Shown here piece by piece: positions 1 to 29,882 of a DNA stretch of 64,000 nucleotides. How positions within the stretch are numbered: position 1 is the stretch's first letter; each line of letters starts with the position of its first letter. Position numbers and translations under genes: made by a program. Below the pieces are notes generated by a model. It did no database searches. It was not told the DNA's origin and worked only from the letters and a program-made list of their open reading frames with translations. Location of the stretch: contig NC_083638.1 of NCBI RefSeq assembly GCF_963576545.1, positions 8,162,022 to 8,226,021 on the forward strand, written 5' to 3'. This stretch comes from Limanda limanda. Taxonomy: Eukaryota > Chordata > Actinopteri > Pleuronectiformes > Pleuronectidae.

Positions 1-205
1 TCCTCCCAGTTGAGCCCTACTGGGAACCCTCCAATGGAAGGTGACCAGTAGGCATGATGGTAAGATGCCCAAACAACCCAGAGTAGACCCTTGGGATGTG
101 GAGGAGCCGTGGATTTAGTCCAAGCTCCCTCCAGATGTCCAGATGCCCAGCCACCCTCAAGAAAAACCTCATTTGTGCAGCTTCAGTTTCTCATTTTCTG
201 ATCTA
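1..205 (+). repeat. Diverged teleost interspersed repeat fragment
   Basis: The segment resembles a degenerate copy of a widespread fish repeat with the recognisable run of phrases for a 'gatgcccaa...ccc' stretch, 'gatgtggaggagc', 'agctccctccagatgtcc' and 'cagccaccct'. It is cut by the window edge and has many substitutions. The match is from memory of the family consensus, so the family name is left open. It lies in prmt3 intron 10. Confidence 0.4.
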
Positions 206-1022
206 TAAAGGTTTCACCCCCGAATACTATTGAAGCAATATATTAAAGAACAACACAGTTTAGCAGGCAGCTGGTAGTTGGCAGTAGATGTCACGAGCAG
301 ATAACCGGATATTTAATACAGGCACACATCTTTTCCGCCAAAGCAGGAATTTACTGTTTGGACGTTGGAAAAGTCACCGTCACATGAAAACTCATTCCGT
401 TGTAAAGGTCAAAGTCTAAGACAGCTGCATAAAAAATAAAACAACGCCCGCCTTTGTTTGCCTTTGAAATAAAAAAAAGTTATAGCTGTAAATTCACACA
501 AACTATAAAAAAAAAATCCCAAAACCCATTTGCCGGTGTACTTGTTCACAGGCCATTATTACATTTATCATTTTGAGGGGAACAAGGAGGTTATTTCTCC
601 CCAGTAGAGCAATGTCGACTGAGTGATGCAGGATTATTGGTTTGGGTTTTACGAGGAAGTCTGAGGAATACATCAGGTCGTCAGGCTCTGTGTTCCAGGT
701 TTACTCTGCTTGTTTTCAGCATGTCGGAGAAACGCAACAATGCATTTTGGATGTGTACAATAGATGGATATTGGATGTGAGCTGAATGACGGATGGATGA
801 ATAGAAATATGGAGGAATCTTTCTCTACCAGGAGGGAGAAATATCTGTAAAATATCTCAACAACACGAGTGTGAACATTGAACTGAAGACGAATCAAAGG
901 TTCAACAGATCTCCACAAATGCTAGAACAAAAGTTGATATTGATATAAAATCTGGTTGAGCCCCCCGTACAAATCTCTCATTTCTGCTCCATTCTGTCTA
1001 TCAGTGTGGCTCTATCTGAAAG

Positions 1023-1026
<4 letters not shown>

Positions 1027-1064
<38 letters not shown>
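1027..1064. repeat. (TG)n microsatellite
   Basis: About 19 uninterrupted TG dinucleotides within prmt3 intron 10. Confidence 0.95.
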
Positions 1065-1066
<2 letters not shown>

Positions 1067-1221
1067 AGTGACAGTCAGTCAGACCAAAGGACAGAATGAC
1101 TGATGACTACCACCTTCTTCTGGGGCAGGTGAAGCTCCGAGTACTGATAATGAGGCTAAAGAGGAAGGGCTGCCATTAATTTGACTTCAAAAAGCTACCA
1201 CACACACACACGACTCTGACA

Positions 1222-1225
<4 letters not shown>

Positions 1226-1257
<32 letters not shown>
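1226..1257. repeat. (TG)n microsatellite
   Basis: About 16 TG dinucleotides. A short CA run lies just upstream at 1199-1211, so the two could pair in a transcript. Confidence 0.95.
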
Positions 1258-1260
<3 letters not shown>

Positions 1261-1657
1261 ATCTATATTCTGTGCACCAGTGACACTTCTTTTGTGATCA
1301 AACTACGTTTAACTTGATTCAAAACACCATGACAGCAGAGTTTTGCCTTCAACACTTTTATGAAATATAACCTAACATCCACTCACTCATCAAGGACACT
1401 TGGCCTTTGACTCTGTCCCTTTAAATTATTATTATTAAATCAAGTTCCCTACATTGCTCTCTGGGATGGGATTGGTGCTTGGATCCACTTGTCGTGTGCT
1501 GACTCTAGTTTAAGAAACAATAGTTTTGTGAAGACCAACTCTCCCGTGACCGTCTCTCCTCATGTTGGTGTGACGGAGCCATTAAACACCATCAGGCCAG
1601 CAGGCCCGTCCACCTGTGATCGATCTCGGACTGCCAATCTTTATTTGGCTCTCCTCC

Positions 1658-1692
<35 letters not shown>

Positions 1693-2559
1693 AACGCCCC
1701 CAGACTCTCTCTTATCTGCTCTGGACTGTTTGTTTTTCGTTGTGCCGAGAGAGAGAGAGAGGACGGATCAATGCAGTGAGTTATGAAATGACAGGGGTTC
1801 AGCTGAAGGCAGTCTCTCAAACACACGGCAGACACTCATCTGCCCCCCCGCTCCTCCTCCACCACCACCACCACAGATGCACCACATTCATCACCCGTCT
1901 CTGTCGATCGGTGCCATAACCAGAGTGCGTCTGCTCAATCCAACAAGTCTGACAACCCAAACATCAGCCGTATTAATCCTGTGTTTGTGAAACCGTAAAA
2001 TCCTTTAATTACCAGGTAAGTAACTCATCAGGTAACTAATATACTTTTAAGGTTATGGCTATAAAACGACAACATGCTGGTAGTTAGTCTTCATATTCAT
2101 TATTTCTACCATTTGCTGTTTATGATGCCATTTCAGTTGATTGTACAGATGTCAATACTTGTCCATAATTACACAATCATACAAAACGTCAAGGGGAAAA
2201 CAGCATCTGAAAAAAAATGGCTGTTAAATTGATTGAAATGTAATTAAAGGAATACTTTATCTTATTTCCTGTATTACGAGGTGGAAGATGAAGAATCAAT
2301 CAATCAATTCCATGAATGTGTCGGACAGTTAAGCTTCTCATCTGTTCGATACGTGTTGTGCAGATCAACGTCTTGATCGCTGCAGATTACAATCTCCTTT
2401 TAGTTTAAAAGTACAAGAATAATACGGCTTCTGACAACTTGCAACCAAATTAGTTCTGATCTATTCATCCATTATCTGTACTGTTGATCCTTTAAGGGTC
2501 AGAGAAGAGGCCACCGCTAAAACTCGGCCATTAAGATGTAGTAGACTACTGTATTAAGG

Positions 2560-2782
2560 GAATAGGTTACACGTGTACTTTTACTGCTTAAAGTATATTT
2601 AAAAGCAAGAACTTACTTACTACTTCTACTACTTACAAGAATGTTTGAGTACTCCCTCCACCACTGGTGTTCAGACTGCAGAAGGAAGCCAGAGTAAACA
2701 GAGTGGCCTTCAGGTTCGAACCCGTGACGTTCTGGGTTCTGTTTAGTGCAGCTGAACACTGCTCCACTGTGCCGCCTTATTA
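2560..2782 (-). repeat. Decayed fish interspersed repeat (GGCGGCACAGTGG type)
   Basis: Read on the minus strand, it starts GGCGGCACAGTGGAGCAG and contains GGGTTCGAACC and a CTGGCTTCCTTCTGCAGTC phrase. This order is typical of a very common teleost element. It continues into a CAGTGGTGGAGGGAGTACTC segment with short AGTA-rich runs, another phrase frequent in fish genomes. The GGTTCGAACC box resembles a tRNA B box, but no tRNA cloverleaf is present. Confidence 0.5.
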
Positions 2783-5204
2783 TCAAAATGTGCAAATATC
2801 ATAAATGTCGGGCTGATCCTGGATCTGCCCGCTCGTTTGGATCTGCGCCAGCGAGGACAGGATTTTCAAAAATGCTGCGTTCAATGTGTAAAACAGCTGC
2901 TTAGTCAAAAACACCAATATCGTGTACATTGCTTAACTTGACACTTTCGAAGTTTAAGCAACACATTTCCATCCTGTTCCTCAGATATTTTCTGTTTGGG
3001 TTTTTTTGTGGGGGGATTTACTCTCTCTCTTAAATGAATGTGTCTTCAAAGTCCTGAACATTTTTCACCGAGTGCCTCTCACAACACGTTCAATCACTGC
3101 TCTGTACAAGCGATGATGGATTGAATGTCGTTCTGGTTTTTCTTTCCTCTGCCAGTAAAACTAGAGCCTCTCTGTCTCCAGGCATTGATCTGTAGGTATT
3201 CATTTGAACAGATATCAGATTTAAAACTCACGAGTCTGTTATTTCTTTACTTACGACTCTAAACTAACAACTAATGTGTGTGCAACTGTTTGAAAATGTT
3301 CTCTTTTATCATTGAATCGATCCTGCTTTCCTAGAAATGTACAAAGTAGTTGGACTCCGATGCGAAACGCAGGAAGTTCATCTATTCTTAGTTACTCCCA
3401 CTGCACATCCCTTACATTGCATTGACCCAATTAGGCTTTTCCCTGCAAAGCCTCCTGCTGCGTCTGTGTGTGTGTGTGTGTGCGCGTGTGAGTGTATTTT
3501 GGGAAGAGTCAGGCCAAGGTATTAGTCAAAGTCACAAAGCATTTTGACGCCGTTTCACTTCTGTGATTTGACAAATACACAGATTCGAGTGACAAGGATG
3601 TTTGATCATAATGCAGGAAGGAAAAAGAGCAACTAAACCAAGAGTAAAACAAGTGACCTCAAAGTTATAATTCTTCATGTTTCCATTCTAGTTTTTATAC
3701 TATATTTGGGGCAGGAAACACTTTTTGCGCAGTCATTCTGTCAGAAACGCGACAGAGGAGAAACTGCTGTACCTTATTATAACGGCGCAGCCAAAGGAAC
3801 TCACAATGAATGAATTGGCCTTTTAGCTTCATGTCGTGAGAAATAACGACACCACACAACAAACAGCCGAGCTCAGTAATCTACTGCCACAGCCTCCGTG
3901 ACGAATACATCGTGTTTCCTGCGACTGGGCGCAGAGCTGCAGGAGCCGTGGCAGTTTCACATGCATGCACCTGCAGTGACTTATGTAGTAATATGTAGTA
4001 ATACTTCATTAAAATATATAAAAACACCTAGGTGTAGTTGTACGAATATCACAGCTCTGAAGCAGCTATAAGATATGAATGAGACACAATTTTAAGTCTA
4101 TGTGTTTTTGTTTATTGGTGTTCTTTTTTTAAATCACCACGGACAAAAAAAACTACTCAAGAGAAAGATAATTAAATAAATTGAAATGCATTGAATGGCT
4201 GAATGTTTTGAGAGTCAAATTATGTCTTTTTCTTGTTTTAAACTATTTGTGGTTTGGTTTTATTGGTAGAAATGTTCAATTAGAATTTTCCAATTAAAGT
4301 TTGGAAACATTTAGGTTGAAAATGCATCAACAAGAGATATTCAATTATAACCTGCAAGATATGTTCAAAATTGGAAAATTAATATGAATTAACAGTTAAT
4401 TAGGGCTCAGTCTGTTTAAATGGAATCAGTATTCCAACTTTTAAACAAACCCTGATAACACACCATGGATCTACAACATGCGACAAATCTGAAAAACAGA
4501 TCTGATGCGAGAAAATAAGGGGAAAAAAGAAAATCACATCCCAGAGTGATGACATCTCCGGTTTCTCCCCGAGATAATGAGACGCTACCTGGCTGTAAGA
4601 CGAAGCCATTAAAGTGTAATGCCTTTGTAGAGAAAGTGCACTCCGGTGACAACTGTCATTTTTCCATTCTACACAGGCAGATCGGAGGGCAGCTTCTGAA
4701 GCCCTGGCCACTCTGAGAAATGTCTGCCATCTCGGCCGTGATGAGAAGTGACTGGAGGATTCTCAGATTTATTAGCGCTCTGTGAGCCAGTGTCATCAGA
4801 GATTACGCCCCCTATCCTTCAGCGTTCCCCCGGCACGTCACCTGACCGAATTTCAATTTCCCCCGGCGAGAGGATGGGAAGGCTCTGGCTGGCGACCCCT
4901 GCTCGTGACCCTGGGGTTTCACGATGGATGGGGGAGGTGGAGGGGGGACAGATACGGGATGCTCATGAATTAGGGATGACTTCAGCGGTGCGTTCAACTT
5001 TGGCCGTCCCGCCTGTATCGCCACAGAGGATCTGCCTGATAAATGGGCATCAAGGGGAAGGAAGACTGCTCTTCAGTGGTTTGGTATTCAGAGGAGTTCA
5101 TGGTCGAGTTTAGGCCTCTGGTCCCAACATGCATCAGTGCTGCTGGAACCTTGGATTCTGGCCACTCAGGAGCCATCACAGCTCCAGTGTGTGTGTGTAT
5201 ACAA

Positions 5205-5995
5205 ACAGTGTGTTCTCAAGTTGGCTGGGAAATAAGTTTCCAGGATGTTTTTCCTTCAGGGCTTAACAATCAACCGAAAGGTACCTCGATGTTTAAATAT
5301 ATTTTAAGATCCAACAATAGAGCAAATGTAAATTCACACTTAATTGAAGAGCTGGATATTTGAATGTGGTTCAATGAGATGTTCAGGGTGATATAGTCAG
5401 AGGGATTGTATAAGGTGTGCAGATTGAGAGTGAGGAGTACTCACTCTGCAGAAGAAAATGCTGAAGAGTATCTAAAGTGATGATTTGCTGATCCTTGTTT
5501 TTTTCCGGCTGCAGCTTTGAGTTCCAGTTAAACATGTTAAGCTGCTAAATACTTGTAGAAAAGGAAGATGAACTTAACGAGCATAAGTTTTCTCCTCTTT
5601 TGTTTGAATTCATGAAAACAGGAGAATTTGGGCAAAAGAGACAAACTCCTGAAATTTAAACTTCTCAAGTTCTCAAGTTGGCTGGAAAATAAGTTTCCAG
5701 GATGTTTAAATATATCTTAAGATCCAACAATAGAGCAATGGACCATAATGTCCCCGGAAGGGCAGAAGAAAATGCTCAACTTTCGACTGAAGAGTCTCTA
5801 AAGTGATGATTTGCTGATTCTTGTTTTTTCCGGCTGCAGCTTTGAGCTTCGGTATTACATATTAATCTGCTAAATACTTGTAGAAAAGGAAGATAAACTT
5901 AACGAGCATGAGTTTTCTCCCTTTTTGTTTGAATTCATGAAAACAGGAAAATTTGGGCAAAAGAGACAAACTCCTGAAATCGAAACTTCTCGAAT
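5205..5995 (+). repeat. Imperfect tandem duplication in prmt3 intron 10
   Basis: Unit 1 (about 5205-5668) and unit 2 (about 5669-5995) share the start 'gttctcaagttggctgg', a central 'aagatccaacaatagagca', and a long 3' block running from 'aaagtgatgatttgctgat' to 'gacaaactcctgaaat'. Unit 2 is shorter because internal segments are missing. The copies are roughly 85-90 percent alike by eye, so the duplication is not very recent. Confidence 0.85.
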
Positions 5996-6112
5996 CACAT
6001 CGTCGGCCATCGATATATTTCAATAGTCAACTCTCATCTTTTGGCGTTTTAAAAGTAGAGGCTTCAACCTGATTGGCTCTCATGCATCCCCAAAACTGCT
6101 ACAATATGTTTA

Positions 6113-19803
<13,691 letters not shown>

Positions 19804-19813
<10 letters not shown>

Positions 19814-19870
19814 GTTGCCTCCGTGGGTTCAGTGCACTTCCTGGTGACGTTGGGTGACGTAGAGGTGTGA
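19804..19870 (-). promoter_or_regulatory. Proximal prmt3 promoter with YY1, ETS-like and CRE-half motifs
   Basis: On the minus strand the start codon sits inside CAACATGGCGGA, a good YY1 site overlapping the initiator ATG (19813-19811). Upstream are CCAGGAAGTG (ETS-like, about 19836-19845) and two TGACGT CRE half-sites on the plus strand at 19845-19850 and 19855-19860. This is typical of TATA-less housekeeping promoters. The transcription start is not known from the sequence. Confidence 0.5.
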
Positions 19871-20616
19871 CACGTTGAGTGGGAGTGGCTTCGTCAAACA
19901 AGCACTTCTTCATACACACCACGAGATGTCGCCAGATTATTTCTTTTGATGTATTTAATTAAATTTTGTATTATTGATTTTGTTTGAGCTTTATTGAAAA
20001 AAACACAGGTTATTGAAATTATGGGTTATAATTTAAAAAAGAGGAAAACAAATTTAAATGAATCTATTTAATAATATGAAAATAAATGAAGGTAAACAAA
20101 AACTAAATGATAAAAGTCAAAATACAACAATTCAAAAAATAGATGAACATAAATTGATCTTTAATTTGAGTGGTCAATTATTTGTGTTTTCACATATTAA
20201 TTATTTATTAAAGGTTTCACATTTGGGAAGATATTTTAAATAGTAAAGCTTTCCTCGGTTAATTTGGCCAAGGTGGTTCACGCCACAGATCTGGTTGTGT
20301 AAATGTGTATCTTTAAGCTACTGAAGAATATTTCTGGTCAGCCGAGATGTGGATATTTGTTGTAGAAGTTGATGATGAAGGAAAGGAACGCGGACCCAGT
20401 ACTTACAAGTATAATAATGTTTATTACACAGAAGTTTCACAGGTCAGGACGAGCTCTAGAAATAATAGTGATGGCCAAATAGTGATGTCTGACTTCCAGG
20501 GGTCGGACACACAGTATAGAGTTTGGTTCTGCCCATGACTTCAGGTAAATACCGTCCCCCATCAGATTTCTGACTTAAAGAAGGACGTGTTTTTGTGTCC
20601 GAAGTATGAAGACACA

Positions 20617-20720
20617 TTGGTCAAGAACATTCCTTCTACACCCATCCATTAGCTAGTCATTGCCAAAGTTGGTCAAGAACATTCCTTCTACACCCATCCA
20701 TTAGCTGGTCATTGCCAAAG
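20617..20720 (+). repeat. 52-bp direct tandem duplication
   Basis: Unit 'ttggtcaagaacattcc...gccaaag' occurs at 20617-20668 and 20669-20720 with a single difference (agctagtc against agctggtc). This implies a young event. Confidence 0.95.
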
Positions 20721-21029
20721 TCAAGGATTTAAAAAAAAAAAAAGGGAGAGAACTTCTAAAGTAAACACCTGGAGGACTCTCTGAGAATGTCTGAGCGTCC
20801 AGAAGGCAGGTATCATAAACGTAAGCCTGTCATAATGTTTTGAACACATACCAAAAGGATCTACTCTAACGAATATACGACACTACACACAAGTATTATT
20901 GTTCAGATCTATGGTCCAGATGGAGAAAGTTTAACTGAGTAGTTAAAAACTCAGAGACACCATGTTACCGCGGGTCCACCTGATTGCAGACAGGTGAGCA
21001 CAACCATAGGGCAGGAAGCAGCAGATGCA

Positions 21030-21090
21030 GCAGGTAACCAGGCAACCAGGTGATAAGGTGACCAGGTGACCAAGTAACCAGGTGACCACA
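21030..21090 (+). repeat. Short GTGACCAGGT-type tandem repeat
   Basis: Variants of 'accaggtgacc', 'accaggcaacc' and 'accaagtaacc' are strung together in about six imperfect copies. Confidence 0.7.
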
Positions 21091-21244
21091 CCTTTCTACC
21101 AGGAGCAGAGGGAGAGATTCACCATGACACCAAAAACATCATTCATCCAGATGTTGCTCCATGTTTATGGGAAATGTATGCTACACAAGAAGCTTCATAG
21201 AGCTACATATGGAGCAAACTGTAGTAAAAAAAATGTTAAGATAA

Positions 21245-22187
21245 TTAATATCCAGAGTAACTACGAGAAAGGAGGACAGGATGCTGGCAAAACTGCTGGC
21301 AATCATGGACCATCCCTCTCACCCCCTACACAAAACCCTGGACAAGCTAAGGAGCAGCTTCAGCCACAGACTCATTCAACCCCGCTGCTCTAAGGAACGA
21401 TACAGGAAAACGTTCCTCCCAACTACAATAAGACTGTTCAACTCCTCTACCTCTGTCAGAGCCACCATCACAGAACTGCACTAAACCTGTCTCCTTGCAC
21501 TGTGTACCTGTACAACACTCCGCTCCATATACACTTACTTCACATCATATGTGATATGTGTTCATATAAACCATATTGATATTATATATCATTTTATACA
21601 ATTATATTGTCTTTTGCACACTCTGTCTACATATTCTTACACTCATAGTATATTATATTACCTATTGTATAGTCAAATACTTATATTCATACCTCTACTA
21701 TATATCATATATTATATCATACTCTCTGTATATTCTTTGTAAACATAAGTCTATATACACATATTTATACATGTGTACATGTTATAATTACTATTATTAT
21801 ATCACTATTACTATTATTATTATATATACTGTTGCTGCCATTATTACTATATACTGCTTTTATATTGGTATAATTACTATCATATATAAATGTATATTAT
21901 GTTATATTATATACTATATATATACTGTACTATTCTTATATACTGTCTAACAATAACATTACCATCATATCATCAGTACTATTAACATCATCTTGCCACT
22001 GCACTTTATCTGCCTATTTTATTTTATTTTATCTTGTGCTTCTGTTTTTTATTCTTTCTACCTCAATATTTTTTATTTTATTCTACTGTATTGTATTTTA
22101 TTGTATTCAAATATACCGGCTGCTATGACAACTTAATTTCCCTTCGGGGATGAATAAAGTAATCTATCTATCTATCTATCTATCTAT
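21245..22187 (+). mobile_element. Non-LTR retrotransposon 3' end (Rex1/CR1-like) with ATCT tail
   Basis: A reading frame ending at 21484 encodes HPSHPLHKTLDKLRSSFSHR, then a CSKERYRKTFLPTTIRLFNS stretch. This is the usual C terminus of a fish LINE reverse transcriptase ORF. It is followed by an AT-rich 3' UTR, the phrase 'aatttcccttcggggatgaa', an AATAAA, and a terminal ATCT repeat (22162-22187). The copy is 5'-truncated, as LINE insertions usually are. Clade assignment is from memory of such tails. Confidence 0.8.
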
Positions 22188-22599
22188 ACTTTGACAGAGA
22201 ACAATCATCTGTTTTAAATTAATTTAATCTCAGACATGACGTGATTTTCCTTTTACTTAGAAAAAGACTCCTTTATTTCCAGAAATATATTTTTTTTCCA
22301 TTTTGCAGCAACTCAAGTACGCTGAATTAATGTTTTTATTATTTTGCTCAGTTTCTTCAGAACCTTATAAGAGAAAGAATCCATGCACGTGTTTAGCCAC
22401 ATTTAGCCACAAGGGAGCGCTGCTAGAACAAACCAATTATTTGAATATTATTTCTCAAGCACAACGGCAACGTGAAGTGCTTTGAATGGAGTAATGAGAA
22501 ACTGCAAAACACAGTAATGGGACAATTAAATTAAAGTAGAGGAATACACTTATTCTTCCCTGCATGAGTCTACCTCAGTCTGCCCTCCCCTTCTCTACT

Positions 22600-22696
22600 C
22601 TTCTCATCTCATTATTATATATTATGCTATACTAGGCCCATGCACGGACTTTACCACCACATATTCTTATATATTTATATATGTATACATTTTTGT

Positions 22697-22735
<39 letters not shown>

Positions 22736-22948
22736 ATTGTACTTTCCACTCCAGCAGCACAAGAACACTTCCCTACTGGACACTGACACAATCACATCAT
22801 TGCATTCCATTCCTGTATCTGTAAATATGTTCTCCGTATGTGATTTTTGTATGTATGTCAGTGTGGTGTTTAAGTGTTAACTGCATAAGCTACTGGATGT
22901 TCTAAATTTCCCCCAGGATTAATAAAGTATCCATCTATCTATCTATGT
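22600..22948 (+). mobile_element. Second LINE 3' UTR of the same family, ATCT tail
   Basis: Contains a TA microsatellite (22702-22732), 'acttccctactggacactg', 'aaatttcccccaggattaat' with AATAAA, and a short ATCT tail (22932-22947). It has no coding part. It lies about 400 bp after the first copy and in the same orientation. Confidence 0.75.
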
Positions 22949-23244
22949 CTTTATTTATATTTGAGGTTTGCTGAGTTTGCCCTCATTTAAAACAATGTTA
23001 AGTAGGAAATCAGTCTCAAATAATCACATTTAACAGAAATAAAAGGCAAAATAAAATACATGTAATATAAACAGAAGATTTAAGACTTTTAAATAAAGGG
23101 TTAAAGAAAAGCTTTCTAAATTCCAAGGATGATTTTGTTTTAAAAAAGACAAACAAGAAAAACAACAAAGATTGAGGAATCCTACATTCACATAAATTGT
23201 TGTTAATTGCTTCAAAAATAAAACACATTTCAATACAAGCAAAG

Positions 23245-23923
23245 TTTATTCAAAACTTGTTCCATTGCTGCTATGACAGAAACTGAGGGGATGGCATTTG
23301 TGTGGCAATATTATCTTTAATGAAGTATCGCAAAGATATTGTTTATATACGGTACATATAATATCTATACTAATTATATTGATATACTGAAGCTTTTATG
23401 AAAACATTTCCCTGATGTTAGTGCAATTTTACTCTGGTGTTGAAGAAACACGATGATTATATTAAGGCAGTGATTCAAGCTGTCGTCCCATAGCGCGAGT
23501 GGAGAACATCAAAAAGCCTGACAACAGTTCCCTGATGAAAACATTACAGTATTAATAAAGATAAAATAACCCATATTCAATTAGTCACGATGAAATTAAA
23601 TAATTTACTACCTCCACAGGTTGTTTCCTCCATAAAGAATCTAGCAGATAAATAGATAAACACCCGAGTACATTCGCAGGAACATCTTTTGGTTTTTCTG
23701 AGAGCAGCAGAACTCAGAGATGAATCAATTTAAAATCCAATATAACTAAAGAAAATCCTGATGGTGTTTTCGGAGCAGTTGTCGTCCCTGTTAGTCGGCT
23801 GCAATGATCTGAAGAGAGGAAGAAACATTAATAGATGAAAAAGAACTTGTTTTCTAAATCATAACCACAGGCCTGTGCCAAAAACGTCAACGTGGCTAAA
23901 ATAATACATGAATGTACTTTAAT
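23245..23923 (-). terminator. htatip2: Candidate htatip2 3' UTR and polyadenylation signals
   Basis: Downstream of the htatip2 stop (24141) the first signal variant on the minus strand is ATTAAA at 23923-23918, about 220 nt away. A canonical AATAAA lies at 23250-23245. Which of them is used cannot be decided from sequence. Confidence 0.3.
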
Positions 23924-24140
23924 GATTATAAAAACAGTACTTTTTCTGTTTGTGTGAGCGGTTTGCGTGATGCTCTGCCTCACTCGTGTCTTGTGTCGAA
24001 TGTAAACAGCTGAACAAAGACCCAGTCATGGATTTGGTGTCATCCAGTCTTCTCATGTTGGGAAGTTTGCCGCCCAAACGCAGGTGATCGTCGCAATAGG
24101 TAAAGATCGTTCTCACCTGTGTGGTTTCCCTGCTCCGCTC

Positions 24141-28131
<3,991 letters not shown>

Positions 28132-28267
28132 CGCTAGCAGGGAAACAGCTGGATCACTTCCTGGTTGGAAACGGAAGTCAGTCCTGTTCGTATCAAACAC
28201 AACAGTGTCACAAAGTGTGTTTGTAGGTTCATGTTGTGTGTTTGATGTTTGATGTGCTCTATCGGAG

Positions 28268-28365
28268 GTGAACCCGGAAACTGTGAGAAAAAGGAGGAAG
28301 ACACACTTCCTCATCCTCACTTCCGGGTAACTGATACCTAACTGTGGACTGCGCATGCGCATTTG
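28268..28365 (-). promoter_or_regulatory. htatip2 promoter with NRF1 palindrome and ETS sites
   Basis: TGCGCATGCGCA at 28350-28361 is a perfect palindromic NRF1 site. ACTTCCGGG at 28319-28327 (CCCGGAAGT on the minus strand) is a strong ETS/GABP site, and CCCGGAAA lies at about 28273-28280. These sit 140-230 bp upstream of the first ATG (28131), as expected for a TATA-less promoter. Confidence 0.6.
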
Positions 28366-28549
28366 GAAAGAGACCCTCACAATATCCCGTCTGCTTATTC
28401 ACTTAAATTATTACCCATAAAACTTCAACCACATTTTTACATAGAAGATGAATAATATGATTTTAATTGATTTATATATGTTAGATTCTACAGCTGCGGT
28501 TATTTACTACGTTAAAAGACTTATTCCCTTTTATCTTTCTTTTATTTTA

Positions 28550-29208
28550 GCCATATTTCATCTAGTTTCCTAAAGGTTCAGTGTGTCAGATTAAGGTGAA
28601 AGGGATCTAGCGACAGAAATACAAAAATATATAAAATAATCCTACTGATGTTTTCACTATAGTGTGTTAGATCTAAATTGTACAAACTGTTGTTTTGTTT
28701 ACCGTAGAATGGGCTCTTTATATTTATATACTTTATATTTACATCTTGAGCAACCTTGATATGTTATGAATGCCTCTTAGAATGAATTCAACACCTTTTA
28801 TTTTAGTTCATAAGTTTTTTGCTCTGGATTTTTGAATGCCCTTTCTAACCTTGTGAAGATAAGTGCTATACAAATAAAAGTTGTTTTTATTACTTTCGAT
28901 TAAGTACATTTGAATTCCAGCATGTGCCTTTTGACTGCGTACATTTTTTTTGAGTATGTTGCATGCTTATATGTTTTGTCTTCTTTTATGTTCACATCGT
29001 GGATCAGAGAGAAACAGCTTTTCAATGTCCTGTACATAGAATAATCAACAGTAAAGTTGACTTTTAGACATCAATTATCATTGATTAGTTGATAGATTTG
29101 CTCTGAATTCATAAATTACGAAACTAATCTAAATTTAAAACCTCAAAACTGACTTGTTAAAGAGTATGAAACCCAAAGTTCTTATCAGTTTCATCAACAG
29201 CCTATTGC
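28550..29208 (+). repeat. Tandem duplication unit 1, ~0.66 kb
   Basis: Starts 'ccatatttcatctagtttcc' and runs to 'cagtttcatcaacagcc'. It contains a decayed copy of a well-known fish repeat ('ggttcagtgtgtcagatt', 'agggatctagcgacagaaat') followed by unique sequence. The whole unit recurs immediately to the right. Confidence 0.93.
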
Positions 29209-29882
29209 AGCCAGATTTCATCTAGTTTCATAAAGGTCCAGTGTGTAAGATTTAGGTGAAAAGGATCTATCGGCAGAAATAGAATATAAAATAATCCTAC
29301 TATAGTGTGTTAGATCTAAATTGTACAAACTGTTGTTTTCTTTACTCTACAATAGGCTCTTTATATTTAAATACCTTATATATACATCTGGAGCGGGTCC
29401 ACTGTACGGAGGCTGTCAACATTAATATGTTATGAATTGGCTCTTAGAATTCAACACCTTTTATTTGAGTTCATACGTTTTTTGCTCTGGATTTTTGAAT
29501 GCCCTTTCTGAACTTATTTATATAACTGCTATACAAATAAAGTTGTTATTATTACTTTTGATTAAGTACTTTTGAACTCCAGCCTTTTGATTGCTACTAT
29601 GTTGCACTTTGTACTATTTTCTGAGTACTTAATATTTTGCATACTTATATGTTTTGTCTACTTATATGTTCACATCATGTATCAGAGAGAAACAGCAGCT
29701 TAATGTCCTGAACATAGCAGAATCGACAATAAAGTGGATTTTTAGACATCAATTATCATAGATTAGTTGATTGATTTGCTCTAAATTCATAAATTACGAT
29801 ATATATAATCTAAATTTGGAATCTCAAACCTGACTTTTTAAAGAGTATGAAACCCAAAGTTCTTATCAGTTTCATCAACAGC
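29209..29882 (+). repeat. Tandem duplication unit 2, ~0.67 kb
   Basis: Direct copy of 28550-29208, roughly 85-90 percent alike. It keeps the repeat's 3' phrase 'gagcgggtccactgtacgga' that unit 1 has lost. A ~25-bp fragment of the unit's end ('agagtatgaaacccaaagtt') occurs a third time at 30691-30715. Confidence 0.93.

Larger units (their letters stand above)
19871..21240. other. Intergenic region between prmt3 and htatip2, left part
   Basis: AT-rich sequence with no supported gene. It holds a perfect-to-near-perfect 52-bp tandem duplication (20617-20720) and a short run of ~10-bp GTGACCAGGT-like units (21030-21090). A stretch at about 20340-20540 is open in one frame but is not recognised. 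Confidence 0.6.

Noticed and set aside
2700..2730. tRNA-like B box GGTTCGAACC
   Set aside because: No acceptor stem or cloverleaf; it belongs to a decayed interspersed repeat.
4812..5363. Overlapping open frames on both strands near 4.8-5.4 kb
   Set aside because: They lie in prmt3 intron 10, have no domain and partly cover an intronic duplication.
21551..21950. Tyr/Ile-rich frames
   Set aside because: AT-rich LINE 3' UTR gives long Tyr/Ile stretches by composition.
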